The notes: a model not told the origin generated them from the letters alone. DNA of 64,000 nucleotides from Pirellulales bacterium (GCA_016931995.1 JAFGDS010000042.1:245204-309203), one strand, 5' to 3'; positions 8,518 to 17,465 are shown, counted from the stretch's first letter. Program-made: numbers and translations.

Positions 8518-9954
8518 ATGTACGAGACTTATTTCGGTTTGAAACGGCGGCCCTTCGCGCCGGGTCCCGCGCCCGACCAGTACTTCCCCGGCGAGACCAT
8601 CGAGGCAGCCAGGAAGACGGTCACCCGGTGTATCCAGCGGGCCGAAGGAGCGGCCATGGTCGTCGGCCCTTCGGGCACCGGCAAGACTCTCCTCTGTCAC
8701 GTGCTGGCCGGGCAGTTCCGCAGCGCCCTGGCCGTGGGCCTGTTGGCCAGCGGTCGGTTGAGCAGCCGCAGCGCGTTGTACCAGTCCATTTTGTACCATC
8801 TGGGTCGGTCGTACCGTGGGATGGAGGAAGGGGAGCTCCGCCTGGCGCTGGTGGACTTCCTGACCACGTCCGAAAATCGCCCCGACGGACTCGTGCTCCT
8901 CGTCGACGAGGCGCACACCCTGCCGCTTCGGATCTTGGAGGAAATCCGGATGTTGACGAACCTGGTTTGTTCCGGGGAGTCGCGGGTGCGGGTGGTTCTG
9001 GTGGGCGGGCCGGTGCTCGAGGAGCGGTTTGCCAGCCCCAGGCTCGAATCGTTCACCCAACGCCTTCGCGCCCGATGCTACCTGGCGTCGCTGGGCCGAG
9101 AGGAAACGGAAAAATACATTTGCAGCCAGATCGCCGGCGCGGGCGGCGACGCCCGGGGGCTTTTCGCCGTTGACGCCTTCGCGGCCGTGTTCCGCGCGAC
9201 CGACGGCGTGCCGCGGCTGGTCAATCAGGTCTGCGATCACGTCCTGCTCCTGGCGTGCAGCGAGGGAATCTCGCGGATCGACGCCGCGCGGATCGAAGAG
9301 GCCTGGGCCGACTTGCAACAATTGCCGACGCCCTATAGCGCCAAGGAACTCGCCCACGGAGAGGGATCGGCCACGATCGAGTTTGGGGGACTGGATGACG
9401 ACGATGACGAGTCCGCCACGACGGCAACGACGCCGATCGATATCCCCGGTGAATTCGACTCGCTGGATGAGCCCATGGACCGGATCGAGCGGACGCTGGC
9501 GGAACTGGACGAGGTGGAGCGGGCGTGCGAAGCCACCGAGGACGAGTTCCGACCCGCCGGCTCCATCGGGCCGGAGGTGGAGCTGGTTTTCGAGGAGGTG
9601 GGCAATCCGTTCCGCGAATCCTTCGAGAACGAGGAGTTCATTGTCCAGCGATACAAGTCGGCTCGACCGCCCCGCGCGGCCATCGCGAAGGCCGCGGCGC
9701 GGCAGGCGGCCGACGACAAGCCCGAGGCGGCGGCCGACGACCCGGAGCTGGGCCAAGCGGCGGGGCCAACCCCGAGCGAAAGCGATCGACGCCGGACGCT
9801 CCCGATCCACCGGCCGGATCACGCGGCGGCGCCTCGCGCGGAGACGCTTCTTCTGGGCGACGACGACGCGGTCGATCCGTCGATGACGCCGCGGATCGTG
9901 GTCGCGCGCCGGCTGGAATACCGGCAGCTCTTTTCCAAGCTTCGCCGCGGATAG
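8518..9954 (+). CDS. ExeA/GspA-like AAA ATPase (PEP-CTERM-locus secretion ATPase type)
   Basis: 478 residues from ATG 8518; MYETYFGLKRRPF is the usual N-terminus of this family. Walker A is GPSGTGKT (50-57) and Walker B is LVLLVDEA (126-133). An arginine-containing sensor region and an AAA lid domain continue to about residue 280. The C-terminal 200 residues are acidic and low in complexity with no recognised domain. ExeA/GspA proteins help assemble secretion complexes through the cell wall. A subfamily is found in exopolysaccharide/PEP-CTERM loci beside a tyrosine autokinase, and the next gene here is a degenerate relative of such a kinase. The start is supported by the family N-terminus rather than by a strong ribosome-binding site. 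Confidence 0.85.
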   Translation: MYETYFGLKRRPFAPGPAPDQYFPGETIEAARKTVTRCIQRAEGAAMVVGPSGTGKTLLCHVLAGQFRSALAVGLLASGRLSSRSALYQSILYHLGRSYRGMEEGELRLALVDFLTTSENRPDGLVLLVDEAHTLPLRILEEIRMLTNLVCSGESRVRVVLVGGPVLEERFASPRLESFTQRLRARCYLASLGREETEKYICSQIAGAGGDARGLFAVDAFAAVFRATDGVPRLVNQVCDHVLLLACSEGISRIDAARIEEAWADLQQLPTPYSAKELAHGEGSATIEFGGLDDDDDESATTATTPIDIPGEFDSLDEPMDRIERTLAELDEVERACEATEDEFRPAGSIGPEVELVFEEVGNPFRESFENEEFIVQRYKSARPPRAAIAKAAARQAADDKPEAAADDPELGQAAGPTPSESDRRRTLPIHRPDHAAAPRAETLLLGDDDAVDPSMTPRIVVARRLEYRQLFSKLRRG

Positions 9955-9978
9955 CCCCGCCCCCAAAAAGGAGATGCC

Positions 9979-10773
9979 ATGGGTCGGATGCTCGAGGCAC
10001 TGCGGCAGATCGACGATCGTGCGCGACACGAGGCGTCCGCGGGCGAGCCCTGGCGGGGTGAATCCCCGGCCGCGGAGACTCCCGCCGCCGAAAACGCCGT
10101 CGCCGCGGAAGCGCCTCCGGCCGCGAGCGATCCGATCGGGCCGGTGAAGCTCGAGCGGGCCGAAGCCCGGCTGATGGAATCGCTGCGCGAGCGGCGGTTC
10201 GACCAACGCTATTACCTGCTCGCCGAGGCCATCCTGCCGCAGGTGATCGGCGACCGGCGGGCCGTGCTGCTGTTCACCGGGGCGGCGGGCGACGACCCGC
10301 AGGGCGGCCGGCTCGTGGACCTGTACGCCGTTCTCGCCGAGCAAACCCTCGGTGAAACGGTCGTGGTCGATTGCGACAGCCGCCGCCCCGGCATCGGCCA
10401 ACGATTGTCGCTGTCCGCCTCGGTCGGACTGCCGGACGTTGTGGCGGGCCGGGCGACGTGGCGGGTGGCGCTGTGCCGGACGGAACACGCCGGTCTGAGC
10501 ATTCTGCCGCACGGATCGGGCGAGAACGCCGGCCCCGTGCGGACACTCGATCTCTTGACGCTCGTGGACGAGTTACGCCGGTCTTTTCAATTGGTGATTC
10601 TGGACGGGACGCGGGAAAACGACGCGGACGTTGCCTCGCTGGCGGGGATCTGCGACGGGACGTACCTCATCGTCGCGTTGGACCACACGCCCCGGCGAAG
10701 CGTCGAGCAAACGCTGCACGCCATCCGCCAGCGCGGCGGCCGCGCGCTCGGCTGCGTGGCGCTGGAGTCGTAG
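9979..10773 (+). CDS. BY-kinase/MinD-like protein with degenerate P-loop
   Basis: 264 residues, preceded by AAAAAGGAG 6 bases before the ATG and 24 bases after the ExeA-like gene, so probably co-transcribed. After an Ala/Glu-rich N-terminus the fold matches CpsD/BY-kinases and MinD: a strand AVLLFTGAAG at the Walker A position, VVVDCDSRRPG at Walker A', and LVILDGTRE at Walker B. The P-loop reads GAAGDDPQGGRLV and lacks the GK-S/T lysine. No tyrosine cluster is present at the C-terminus (ends ALGCVALES). It is therefore likely to be catalytically inactive and could serve as a regulatory partner of the ATPase upstream. That function is inference. Confidence 0.75.
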   Translation: MGRMLEALRQIDDRARHEASAGEPWRGESPAAETPAAENAVAAEAPPAASDPIGPVKLERAEARLMESLRERRFDQRYYLLAEAILPQVIGDRRAVLLFTGAAGDDPQGGRLVDLYAVLAEQTLGETVVVDCDSRRPGIGQRLSLSASVGLPDVVAGRATWRVALCRTEHAGLSILPHGSGENAGPVRTLDLLTLVDELRRSFQLVILDGTRENDADVASLAGICDGTYLIVALDHTPRRSVEQTLHAIRQRGGRALGCVALES

Positions 10774-11057
10774 AGCCTGTCTCGGGCTCCGTGGGCGCCA
10801 TGCTCTCCCAGCGAGCCGGCGCGAGACAGCAAGCCTATTTGCGCTCGGCAGCATGTTCACGACAACCGTGAACATGAAAAAACCTCCCCTCGCCCGGCTT
10901 GCAGGCCCGTTCCGCCAGCGGTATGCTGCGCGCTGCGGGATGCCAAGACAAGGCGACCCTCGACTCTCCTTCCGCTCGATTCGCCATGTCGGCCGTGGCG
11001 TTGCGCCACATGCCGTTGCACGTGCCCGCCCCTTCTCCTCTTATCGCTGGCATACCA
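10774..11057. other. Intergenic region with hairpin repeats
   Basis: 284 bases. CTGTCTCG (10776-10783) is complementary to CGAGACAG (10821-10828), and a perfect hairpin lies at 10852-10876. Sequence after that is G+C-rich with no recognised promoter. No gene is supported. Confidence 0.5.
10852..10876 (+). terminator. Possible terminator hairpin
   Basis: CATGTTCAC-GACAACC-GTGAACATG is a perfect 9-bp stem with a 7-base loop, about 80 bases after the kinase-like gene. It is followed by an A run, not a T run, on the plus strand. It may be a repeat related to the CATGCTCACGC family (28461, 46471) rather than a true terminator. Confidence 0.4.
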
Positions 11058-13901
11058 ATGAATCAGAACTCCCGTCGCGTTTGCGTCTTCTTGTGTCGCG
11101 CTTCGGTCGCGGTGATGGTTACCGCCTTGCATGCGCCGACCAGCGCCGTCGGGCAGGCTTCGGACGAAGCGGCCACACCGTCATCCAACGTCGCCCCGCC
11201 CTTGCCGCGAAACATCGCCCGCCTGCACGACGAGTATCCCGGGGCGGATCGGGCGCTGGCTTGGCCGGCGCACGGCGATCCGGTTTCGGCCGACGGGCTT
11301 TCCGACGGCGATGACGCCGCGCCGGCAGGCGTCTCAAGCGGCGCCGTCGCCCTGGGCGTCCAGTGGCCCATCGCGCACGTGATCGATTGCGCGAGCCTCG
11401 TGTTTGCCGACAAGGTTGCCGATCCTTCGTCCGTGACGCTTGAGATCTTCGACGGCCGGCAGTGGCGGCCTATCCCCCGCGGGCTTCGATGCGAGCGGCA
11501 GGACGCGAGCCGTCGGCTGGCGTTTCGGTTTGAGCCGGTCGCGACGCGGGCCTTGCGCGTCCGTTTCGCCGCCGGTGACCTGCCGCCGAAAGTGGCGGAG
11601 ATCGAAGTCGATCGTTACTTGCCGGCGGGACACAAGGTCTGGCCCGAGCGATTGGTCGCGTCGAATCAACTGGAAGACGACATCCTCGCCTCGGGCGAGG
11701 AAGCCTCGTTCGAATCGCTTTCGCTGGCCGCGCTGTCGATGACGCCGGTCCGGGCGTTGCTGGGATTGAAGGACACGCCGGACGAAATCGGCGTGGCGTG
11801 GGACGGCACGGTGCTCGCGGACGATACGTTGACTTTTTCCATTGGCGAAAAGCGCCGGCGGCTTCGCGACGTCCGCGATACGGCGCGGCGGACGTTGCTC
11901 GACGGCTGGCGGCCCGGCACGCTCGTCGAGGGGCGGCTCGACGATCTCGCGGTGCGCCAGACCGCGTTTGTGTGTCCCACGGACGACAAGGATTCACCCG
12001 GCGTGCTTTGGGTCCGCGTCGAGCTGGAGAATCTTTCGGCGAGACCGGTTCGCACGTGCGTCGAGGCGGATCTCGCCGGGGGACAGGCGCCGAAGGCCGT
12101 GGCGCGCGACGGGCAAATCGTCCGCGGCGACGCGATCGTGCTGGCGTCGCGGCCGGCCGGCACGGCCGGCGCGGGGCCCAACCGGCTTCGCGTGGAGATC
12201 TCGCTCGCGCCCCGTGGGACGGCGCAAGCCGATTTCATCTACCCCCAAGGGTCGCTCGGGACCGGGACGCCCGCCAGCCATGGAGCGAGGTCGTTCGACG
12301 AGGCGCTGGTCGCGTTCCGGCGCTATTGGGACGATCTGCTCGCGCCGGCCGCGACGATCGAGACGCCGGAAGATCGGGTCAACCGTCTCTACAAGGCGGT
12401 GCTTGCGCAGATCTTCATCAACGCCGACGGCAACGTGATGTACTACGGCGCGAAGCCCTCGGTCTACGAGCGGTCGCTATTCGGCATCGAGGAGAGCTAC
12501 TGCATGAGAGCGTTGGCGTTTTCGGGGTTTGGACCCGACGCCCAGCGCTACATGAGCGCGACTTATCTGACGCCGCGGTTCCTGAGCAAGGTCGACCAGT
12601 GCGTTCCCCGGGCCCGGCACCAGCAGTATCGCAACGGGTTGCAGCCGCATTACGCCGCGACCGTGTATCGGCTCACGCGAGACCGTTCGTGGATCGCCGC
12701 GCACGCGCCGCTCTTGAAGCAGTGCGCCGAATGGACGATCGCCCAGCGCCGCAAGACGATGGTGCTGGAGGACGGTCGGAAGCCGCCGCATTGGGGGCTT
12801 TTGCCCAAGTGGGCCTATGGCGGCGACATCGGCGAAATGCTCTGCTACCCGCTGTATCCGAATTTCTGTTGTTGGCGCGGGCTGGTCGATACGGCGTGGT
12901 TGATGGAGGAACTTGGCGACGAGGCCGCCGCGCGGCGCTACGCCGACGAGGCGCGGGAGTATCGCGCGGCGCTCGACGCGGTTGTCGAATCGCTCTATCG
13001 CAAAGACGCGCGGCCGCCGTGGTTGCCGCTGCGGCTGGGAACCGACCGGGTCGACGAGGGCGAGTTCTACCAGCTCTTCGCCGGCTGTCTGTTGGACGTG
13101 AAGCCGTGGGACCCCCGCGGCCCGCAAACGCGGTACGTGACCGATTTCCTCAAGGCGGACAATCGCGCGTTTTGTTTGTTGCCCCGCTTCCGCAGCTACG
13201 GCGCCGACTCGGGCGTGGAGGCCAGCCACGACATCGGCCCCGGCGGACTGGACGGCATCTATGGGATGGGCTACGTCACGACGATGCTGCACGCCGACGC
13301 CGTGCCCGAATTCCTGCTCGGATTCTACGGCTATCTGGCGTTCAACCTGGACCACGAGACCTTCGTTGGGCGGGAAACGAATCTGATCTACGCCAGCGAT
13401 CTGCACGTGCGCGGATCGTACAGCATGCCCGACATCAGCGATCCACTGCCCTGCGCCAGCGCCGTCGCGCTGCTCTATCTGCGCGACATGTTGGTGACCG
13501 AAGAGCGGTGCGAGCACGGCAACGCCTCGGGCAAGCTGCTCCTGCTCGCCGGCGCGCCGCGCGACTGGTTTCGCGACGGTCAGTCGATCCGACTGGCCAA
13601 CATGCCCACGCCCTACGGGCCCATGTCGCTCGATGTGATTTCACGCGCCCAGGCGGGGCGGATCGACGCAACGATCTCGCCGCCGCGCCGCAACGCCTTC
13701 GCGGGCCTCAAGCTCCGCCTCCGTCATCCAGACGGCCGGCCGATCGTCCGGGCAACCGTCAACGGCCAACCGTGGTCCCAGATCGATCCGGCAGGCAACT
13801 GGATCCTGCTTCCGCCGTCGGAAGGTCCGTGGCGCGTCACGGCGCATTTCCAGGCCGGCGGCGTCGCGGTCATTGCACCAGCCGGACTTGCGGATTGGTG
13901 A
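11058..13901 (+). CDS. Secreted six-hairpin glycosidase-like protein
   Basis: 947 residues from ATG 11058, which gives a signal peptide (MNQNSRRVCVFLCRASVAVMV, cleaved near SAVGQA). Residues about 60-200 look like a beta-sandwich (IDCASLVFADKVADPSSVTL...). The C-terminal half has the repeating aromatic-helix pattern of (alpha/alpha)6 six-hairpin glycosidases: RLYKAVLAQIFINADGNVMYYG, EESYCMRALAFSGFG, YRNGLQPHYAATVYRLTRDRSWI, YPLYPNFCCWRGLVDTAWL. Such enzymes cut glycosidic bonds in polysaccharides. No specific GH family or catalytic acid can be assigned with confidence. The gene stands alone, and its 3' end overlaps the convergent TadG-like gene by 32 bases. Confidence 0.7.
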   Translation: MNQNSRRVCVFLCRASVAVMVTALHAPTSAVGQASDEAATPSSNVAPPLPRNIARLHDEYPGADRALAWPAHGDPVSADGLSDGDDAAPAGVSSGAVALGVQWPIAHVIDCASLVFADKVADPSSVTLEIFDGRQWRPIPRGLRCERQDASRRLAFRFEPVATRALRVRFAAGDLPPKVAEIEVDRYLPAGHKVWPERLVASNQLEDDILASGEEASFESLSLAALSMTPVRALLGLKDTPDEIGVAWDGTVLADDTLTFSIGEKRRRLRDVRDTARRTLLDGWRPGTLVEGRLDDLAVRQTAFVCPTDDKDSPGVLWVRVELENLSARPVRTCVEADLAGGQAPKAVARDGQIVRGDAIVLASRPAGTAGAGPNRLRVEISLAPRGTAQADFIYPQGSLGTGTPASHGARSFDEALVAFRRYWDDLLAPAATIETPEDRVNRLYKAVLAQIFINADGNVMYYGAKPSVYERSLFGIEESYCMRALAFSGFGPDAQRYMSATYLTPRFLSKVDQCVPRARHQQYRNGLQPHYAATVYRLTRDRSWIAAHAPLLKQCAEWTIAQRRKTMVLEDGRKPPHWGLLPKWAYGGDIGEMLCYPLYPNFCCWRGLVDTAWLMEELGDEAAARRYADEAREYRAALDAVVESLYRKDARPPWLPLRLGTDRVDEGEFYQLFAGCLLDVKPWDPRGPQTRYVTDFLKADNRAFCLLPRFRSYGADSGVEASHDIGPGGLDGIYGMGYVTTMLHADAVPEFLLGFYGYLAFNLDHETFVGRETNLIYASDLHVRGSYSMPDISDPLPCASAVALLYLRDMLVTEERCEHGNASGKLLLLAGAPRDWFRDGQSIRLANMPTPYGPMSLDVISRAQAGRIDATISPPRRNAFAGLKLRLRHPDGRPIVRATVNGQPWSQIDPAGNWILLPPSEGPWRVTAHFQAGGVAVIAPAGLADW

Positions 13902-15741
13902 TGATCGTGCGGAAGATGTCGGCAAGCCGTTCTTCGTATTCGGCGGGGTTGCCGCTGCCGCGAGGGCTCTTGCCCTTGTCGCTGGCGGTGCCGCCGAGAC
14001 GGGCCATGCGGTCCATGAAGTCGTAGTTCGTGCCCAGGCCAATGCCGACTGGGAAGACCTGCCAGTTCGATCCGTTCATGGCCGAGGCGGCCACGAGCGG
14101 GGCGTTGCTGGCCATGTCGCCGCCGCTGTAGAAGTTGTTGCTGGGATGCTCGGAGATGTACTGGCGGATCGTCGAGGCGCTGCTCGAGTACAGGTTCGGC
14201 ACGCCGTCGGTCAAAAGGACGACCACCTTGTTGGTCCCCAGGCGTCCTTGGCCGCCTTCCGAGCGGGGACGGATGTGTTTCTGGGCGTGCAACAGCCCGG
14301 TCTCCGTCGCCGTCGAGGCGTTTTCGTCGCTCACGGCCTGCAACTGCGTGCACGCCTGCATGGCTTGGCTGTAGTCGCCGGTGAGCGACTGCCGAACGAT
14401 CGGTCCGCCGTCGCTCAAACGGTCGAAGGAAATGATGGACACCCAGTCGCGCTGGTTCGGGTCCTGGATGCTATCGTTGCGTTCGCGGACCACTTGCATG
14501 GCGGCGATCAGCGCGCGTCGGGCGGCGTGCACCGGCTGCTCGCGCGGCGGGAAGTGGAACGTGCCGCCGGCCGTGTCCTCCGCGTGCATCGGACAATCCT
14601 CGCTGTAGAGCGACAGCGGCGTGTACTGATTGCCCACCGGCCGCGAATCCCGCCCGTGGTCCATCATGAATTGCACGTAGGTCAAATACCCCAGCTTGTT
14701 GCAATAGGCGCTGGTCACGCTGCTGGAAGCGCTGGGGAAGGTGACTCGGTTGGGATTGTTGAACCCGGTGACCCGCTCCGAGCTTTGGCTGGGCGGCAGC
14801 GTGCCGCGGCTGGTCCGCTTGGAGAGAATGACGTAGTCGAGATACTTCTCCCAATACGCGTAGTTAGCCTGGCTGTCGAGCGTCGGCTTGGCGTTTGGCA
14901 TCAGCGCGGCGAGCTGCACGTCGATCAGGGCCGAGTAGGCTTTCTTCTTGCGGGTGGCCTCGCTGTCTTTCTTGGAAATGCGGTACACCGACGGGACGGA
15001 CGACTTCGTGAGCGGGCCGTTGTTCTCCGTCAGCTTGGCGTACGCATCGGAGTTTTGGGTAACGCCCCAAGGTGCGCCAAGGTATCCCAGCGTGCCGGGG
15101 AAGTCGCCGAATCCGAAGTCCTCGAACACGCGCTGCATCAGCTCGTCGCCGACGTTGGGGTAGCCGGTGGGGCCAAACTCGTCGTCGATGGCCTTCGTGG
15201 CCCAGCACGGTTCCGCGTCGTCGTTCATCGATCCGGACAGGTCCACCACGAAGGCGATGTCGCGCGGCGTGGCCATGGCCACGGCCGACGACCTCATGCG
15301 GAAGGAAAGGACGTCCATCGCGCGGGCGAAGAACAGCGGCACGTCGCCGCCGTGCTCGGCGTCGCGTCGGGCGGTCACGCGGACGGCGTTGCCTATCCTG
15401 TTGCGCGAGGGCGTGAACGTTCGGGTGGCGGCGTCCCACGAGCCGAGCTCCACGTCGGCGTCCTTGACCTGGACGCGTTTGTCGGCGGCGACGTGGTAGC
15501 CGGCGAGCTTCTCGGCGGTCTCGAAGACCTCGCCGTAGGGACGGCCCAACTGCGTGGCCGCGGCCATGGCGGCCGAGTCGGCGGCCACCTGCAATTGGGT
15601 CCGCACCAGCATGATGTAACCAACGTCCAGCGCGAAGGCCACCATCGTGAGGATCACAAGCAGCATGACCGCGAAGAATACAAGGACCACGGCCCTGCGC
15701 GGCCGGCGCTTACCCAAGGACGTTGTCGGTCGTCGTTTCAT
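13870..15741 (-). CDS. TadG-like protein with von Willebrand factor A domain
   Basis: 623 residues. The N-terminus has a basic stretch and one transmembrane helix (VLVFFAVMLLVILTMVAFAL), then DVGYIMLVRTQLQVAADSAA, the Tad-type pilin/TadG signature. A vWA domain follows, with DIAFVVDLSGSM (MIDAS DxSxS; about residues 158-169) and VVVLLTDGVPN near residue 500. Long inserts with many Ser and Asn residues separate the halves. TadE/TadG proteins are minor components of tight-adherence pili, and TadG carries a vWA domain in several lineages. No other tad genes are visible. The riboswitch-controlled Cys-rich gene lies upstream on the same strand, so c-di-GMP control of this surface protein is possible but a 238-base gap intervenes. 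Confidence 0.8.
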   Translation of the reverse strand: MKRRPTTSLGKRRPRRAVVLVFFAVMLLVILTMVAFALDVGYIMLVRTQLQVAADSAAMAAATQLGRPYGEVFETAEKLAGYHVAADKRVQVKDADVELGSWDAATRTFTPSRNRIGNAVRVTARRDAEHGGDVPLFFARAMDVLSFRMRSSAVAMATPRDIAFVVDLSGSMNDDAEPCWATKAIDDEFGPTGYPNVGDELMQRVFEDFGFGDFPGTLGYLGAPWGVTQNSDAYAKLTENNGPLTKSSVPSVYRISKKDSEATRKKKAYSALIDVQLAALMPNAKPTLDSQANYAYWEKYLDYVILSKRTSRGTLPPSQSSERVTGFNNPNRVTFPSASSSVTSAYCNKLGYLTYVQFMMDHGRDSRPVGNQYTPLSLYSEDCPMHAEDTAGGTFHFPPREQPVHAARRALIAAMQVVRERNDSIQDPNQRDWVSIISFDRLSDGGPIVRQSLTGDYSQAMQACTQLQAVSDENASTATETGLLHAQKHIRPRSEGGQGRLGTNKVVVLLTDGVPNLYSSSASTIRQYISEHPSNNFYSGGDMASNAPLVAASAMNGSNWQVFPVGIGLGTNYDFMDRMARLGGTASDKGKSPRGSGNPAEYEERLADIFRTIITNPQVRLVQ

Positions 15742-15847
15742 TGTCTTATTCCTCCGCGCTGTCGTTTCGGTGAATGTCGTAATAGAGGCTGGTCTTGAGT
15801 GTCACCGGCGTCGCAATGGAACGCCGCGGGCGTTGCCCCTCCTGGCC

Positions 15848-15917
15848 GAGTGCCACTGGCTCCGCCAGTGCCGTGGATATCGCGATTCCCTTCCGCGCTG
15901 GCAAAGCCAGTGGCACG
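15848..15917. repeat. GTGCCACTGG palindromic repeat, copy 3
   Basis: Arms GTGCCACTGGCTCCGCCAGTG and GCTGGCAAAGCCAGTGGCAC flank about 30 bases. It lies between the TadG-like gene and the small Cys-rich gene. Confidence 0.85.
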
Positions 15918-15979
15918 CGTCGCACAAGATCTCTCCGCGCGGGACGGCGCGGTTGCGCGCCGCGTCCACGCCGGGCAAT

Positions 15980-16261
15980 CTACCGCTCGAAGGGGCGCTC
16001 GTCGGAGGGTCCGGGGTGGGTGTAACGCCGGCCGACGCGCGGCTCGGCGAGCGGGTCGTCCGCGCACACCCAAATGTTGGTCTCAACCGAACCCACGTCA
16101 AGAAAGGCGTCCAGCCGGGTTAGACGCGGCACGAGACCCGTGAGCAACCTTCGGCAGGAGCCGCACAACCACGGCATCGAGCCCGACCGGCACAACCGGC
16201 ACGTCGGGCCGTTGCGGCCTCCAAAAAGATACGGCCGAAACAGGGTGACGCAATCCGACAT
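15980..16261 (-). CDS. Small Cys-rich protein downstream of a c-di-GMP riboswitch
   Basis: 93 residues starting MSDCVTLFRPYLFGGRN. The start at 16261 has an excellent ribosome-binding site (AAGGAGG, 5 bases of spacing). It contains CRLC and CGSC (CxxC pairs about 15 residues apart) that could bind zinc or a disulfide, then a basic LLTGLVPRLTRL segment and an acidic C-terminus. I do not recognise the family. No signal peptide is evident. The 5' leader holds a cyclic-di-GMP-I riboswitch ending about 22 bases before the start codon, so translation probably responds to c-di-GMP. The next gene on this strand is the TadG-like gene. Confidence 0.7.
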   Translation of the reverse strand: MSDCVTLFRPYLFGGRNGPTCRLCRSGSMPWLCGSCRRLLTGLVPRLTRLDAFLDVGSVETNIWVCADDPLAEPRVGRRYTHPGPSDERPFER

Positions 16262-16283
16262 GGCAACCTCCTTGGGCAAGGCT

Positions 16284-16371
16284 GCACACTTCGGTAGCCT
16301 GGCGAGCTCGACGGCGAGCCCCATGGCTTTGCGTCCCGACCTCGCGATCGGTTTGCCGTTTCGGTTTGCGC
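16284..16371 (-). promoter_or_regulatory. Cyclic-di-GMP-I (GEMM-I) riboswitch
   Basis: On the minus strand, GGCAAACC is followed by the hairpin CCGATC-GCGA-GGTCGG (GNRA tetraloop), then GGACGCAAAGCC (complement of 16325-16336). A second hairpin (GGCTCG-CCGT-CGAGCT) follows, and the 3' element CAGGCTACCG closes the aptamer. These are the invariant parts of the GEMM-I class in the right order and spacing. Outer P1-like pairing GCGCA/TGTGC closes at 16371/16284. It lies in the leader of the Cys-rich gene. No terminator with a T run is visible before the start, so control of ribosome access is more likely than attenuation. Confidence 0.85.
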
Positions 16372-16445
16372 GAGAAGCCGCCCGCTGGATGAGAAAGCGG
16401 TGTCTGGAGAATCGAAAAACCGCGGCCGAATTCGGCCTCTATAGA

Positions 16446-16474
16446 ACCGTAGCTTACGGATCACGCGTTGTCAA
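16446..16474 (-). promoter_or_regulatory. Putative sigma-70 promoter for the riboswitch leader
   Basis: Minus strand TTGACA (16469-16474), 17-bp spacer, TACGGT (16446-16451). The -35 matches consensus; the -10 matches only T, A and the final T. It would start transcription near 16439, about 70 bases before the aptamer. It overlaps the stop codon of the upstream hydrolase gene. Confidence 0.5.
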
Positions 16475-17457
16475 AGCGCCCCGTCGACCGGCGCGGCGGA
16501 TGGCGGCTCGTCCAGGAAGGCGTACCAGGCCAACCGGGCGCGAAGCGCCGACGACGCCAGATAGTCCCCCCAGGCGTGCGTCTTGCCGACGGAGCACGTT
16601 AAACCCAAGACCTCGATCTTGTCGCGATCGGGGCCCAACCGCGCCGGGCACGCCGGGCCCGTGTAGCCCAACGCCTCCGGACCCCCCCGACGATACATCA
16701 GCGGATACCACTTCAAAACGCGATCGCGGCCGTTCTGCGTGACGAGCAGCCTGTCCAACTGCGCGAGGGCTTGGCCGTTGCGCCAGCCGGGCAACAACCA
16801 GCCGTTATCCATCGCGGCCGCCACGAACACCGCGCGGACGCGACGCGCCGGTCGCGCGCCCGGCGGCAAGCTCCGGCCCGCCACCTTGCCCCCGGCGAGC
16901 ATCTCCATCGCCCCGGCAATGACGCGGGCGCCGAAGCTGTGCCCCACGGCGCCCACCGGCACGCGGGGGTCCATCCGGTCGAGGCATCGGGCAAAATAGT
17001 AGCTTTCGGCGTCGCTGCGGGCCGCCTTGACCCGCACGTCCTCGCGGATCCGCCCGCCGATGCGGGACGCCGGCCACGACCAGATCACCAGTCGCAGGGG
17101 TTGCCCCGGCGCGGCGCCTTGCAACGCCCGCTGGAGCGTCCGGCCCTCACTTTGCGCCCGACACGAGTCCACCTGATTGCCGTGGATGAAGAACACGGTG
17201 GGCACGCCGGGATCGTCCGCCGCGTGGAAGGCATCCGCGTCGCTGGCCGTCCAGGTCCGTCCGGCGTTCAAGACGCGGTACTCCAACTCCGCCTGCTCCA
17301 TGCGCTGGACGTCGCAGCCGGGGGCGCGGCGCGTGCTCAGGATCCACAACTGCCGCGGCGACTCCTCCCGCGCCGTCGCCGCCGCCAACGGAACGAACAC
17401 GATGACGACTGCCAGCAGGCTGGACGTGACCCAATGCAGCGCGCGGCGTGGAGTCAT
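16471..17457 (-). CDS. Exported alpha/beta-hydrolase-fold protein
   Basis: 328 residues with a signal peptide (LLAVVIVFVPLAAATAREE). VPTVFFIHGNQV is the strand plus oxyanion-hole HG motif, and VGAVGHSFGARV holds the nucleophile-elbow Ser (G-H-S-F-G). An acidic residue and a His should follow; a candidate is the segment LTCSVGKTHAWGDYL near residue 300. The family is common as uncharacterised secreted proteins in Planctomycetes. The reaction and substrate are unknown (esterase or lipase type). The gene is upstream of the riboswitch gene on the same strand, but a promoter for the latter overlaps its stop codon. Confidence 0.7.
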   Translation of the reverse strand: MTPRRALHWVTSSLLAVVIVFVPLAAATAREESPRQLWILSTRRAPGCDVQRMEQAELEYRVLNAGRTWTASDADAFHAADDPGVPTVFFIHGNQVDSCRAQSEGRTLQRALQGAAPGQPLRLVIWSWPASRIGGRIREDVRVKAARSDAESYYFARCLDRMDPRVPVGAVGHSFGARVIAGAMEMLAGGKVAGRSLPPGARPARRVRAVFVAAAMDNGWLLPGWRNGQALAQLDRLLVTQNGRDRVLKWYPLMYRRGGPEALGYTGPACPARLGPDRDKIEVLGLTCSVGKTHAWGDYLASSALRARLAWYAFLDEPPSAAPVDGAL

Positions 17458-17465
17458 GGCGAGAT

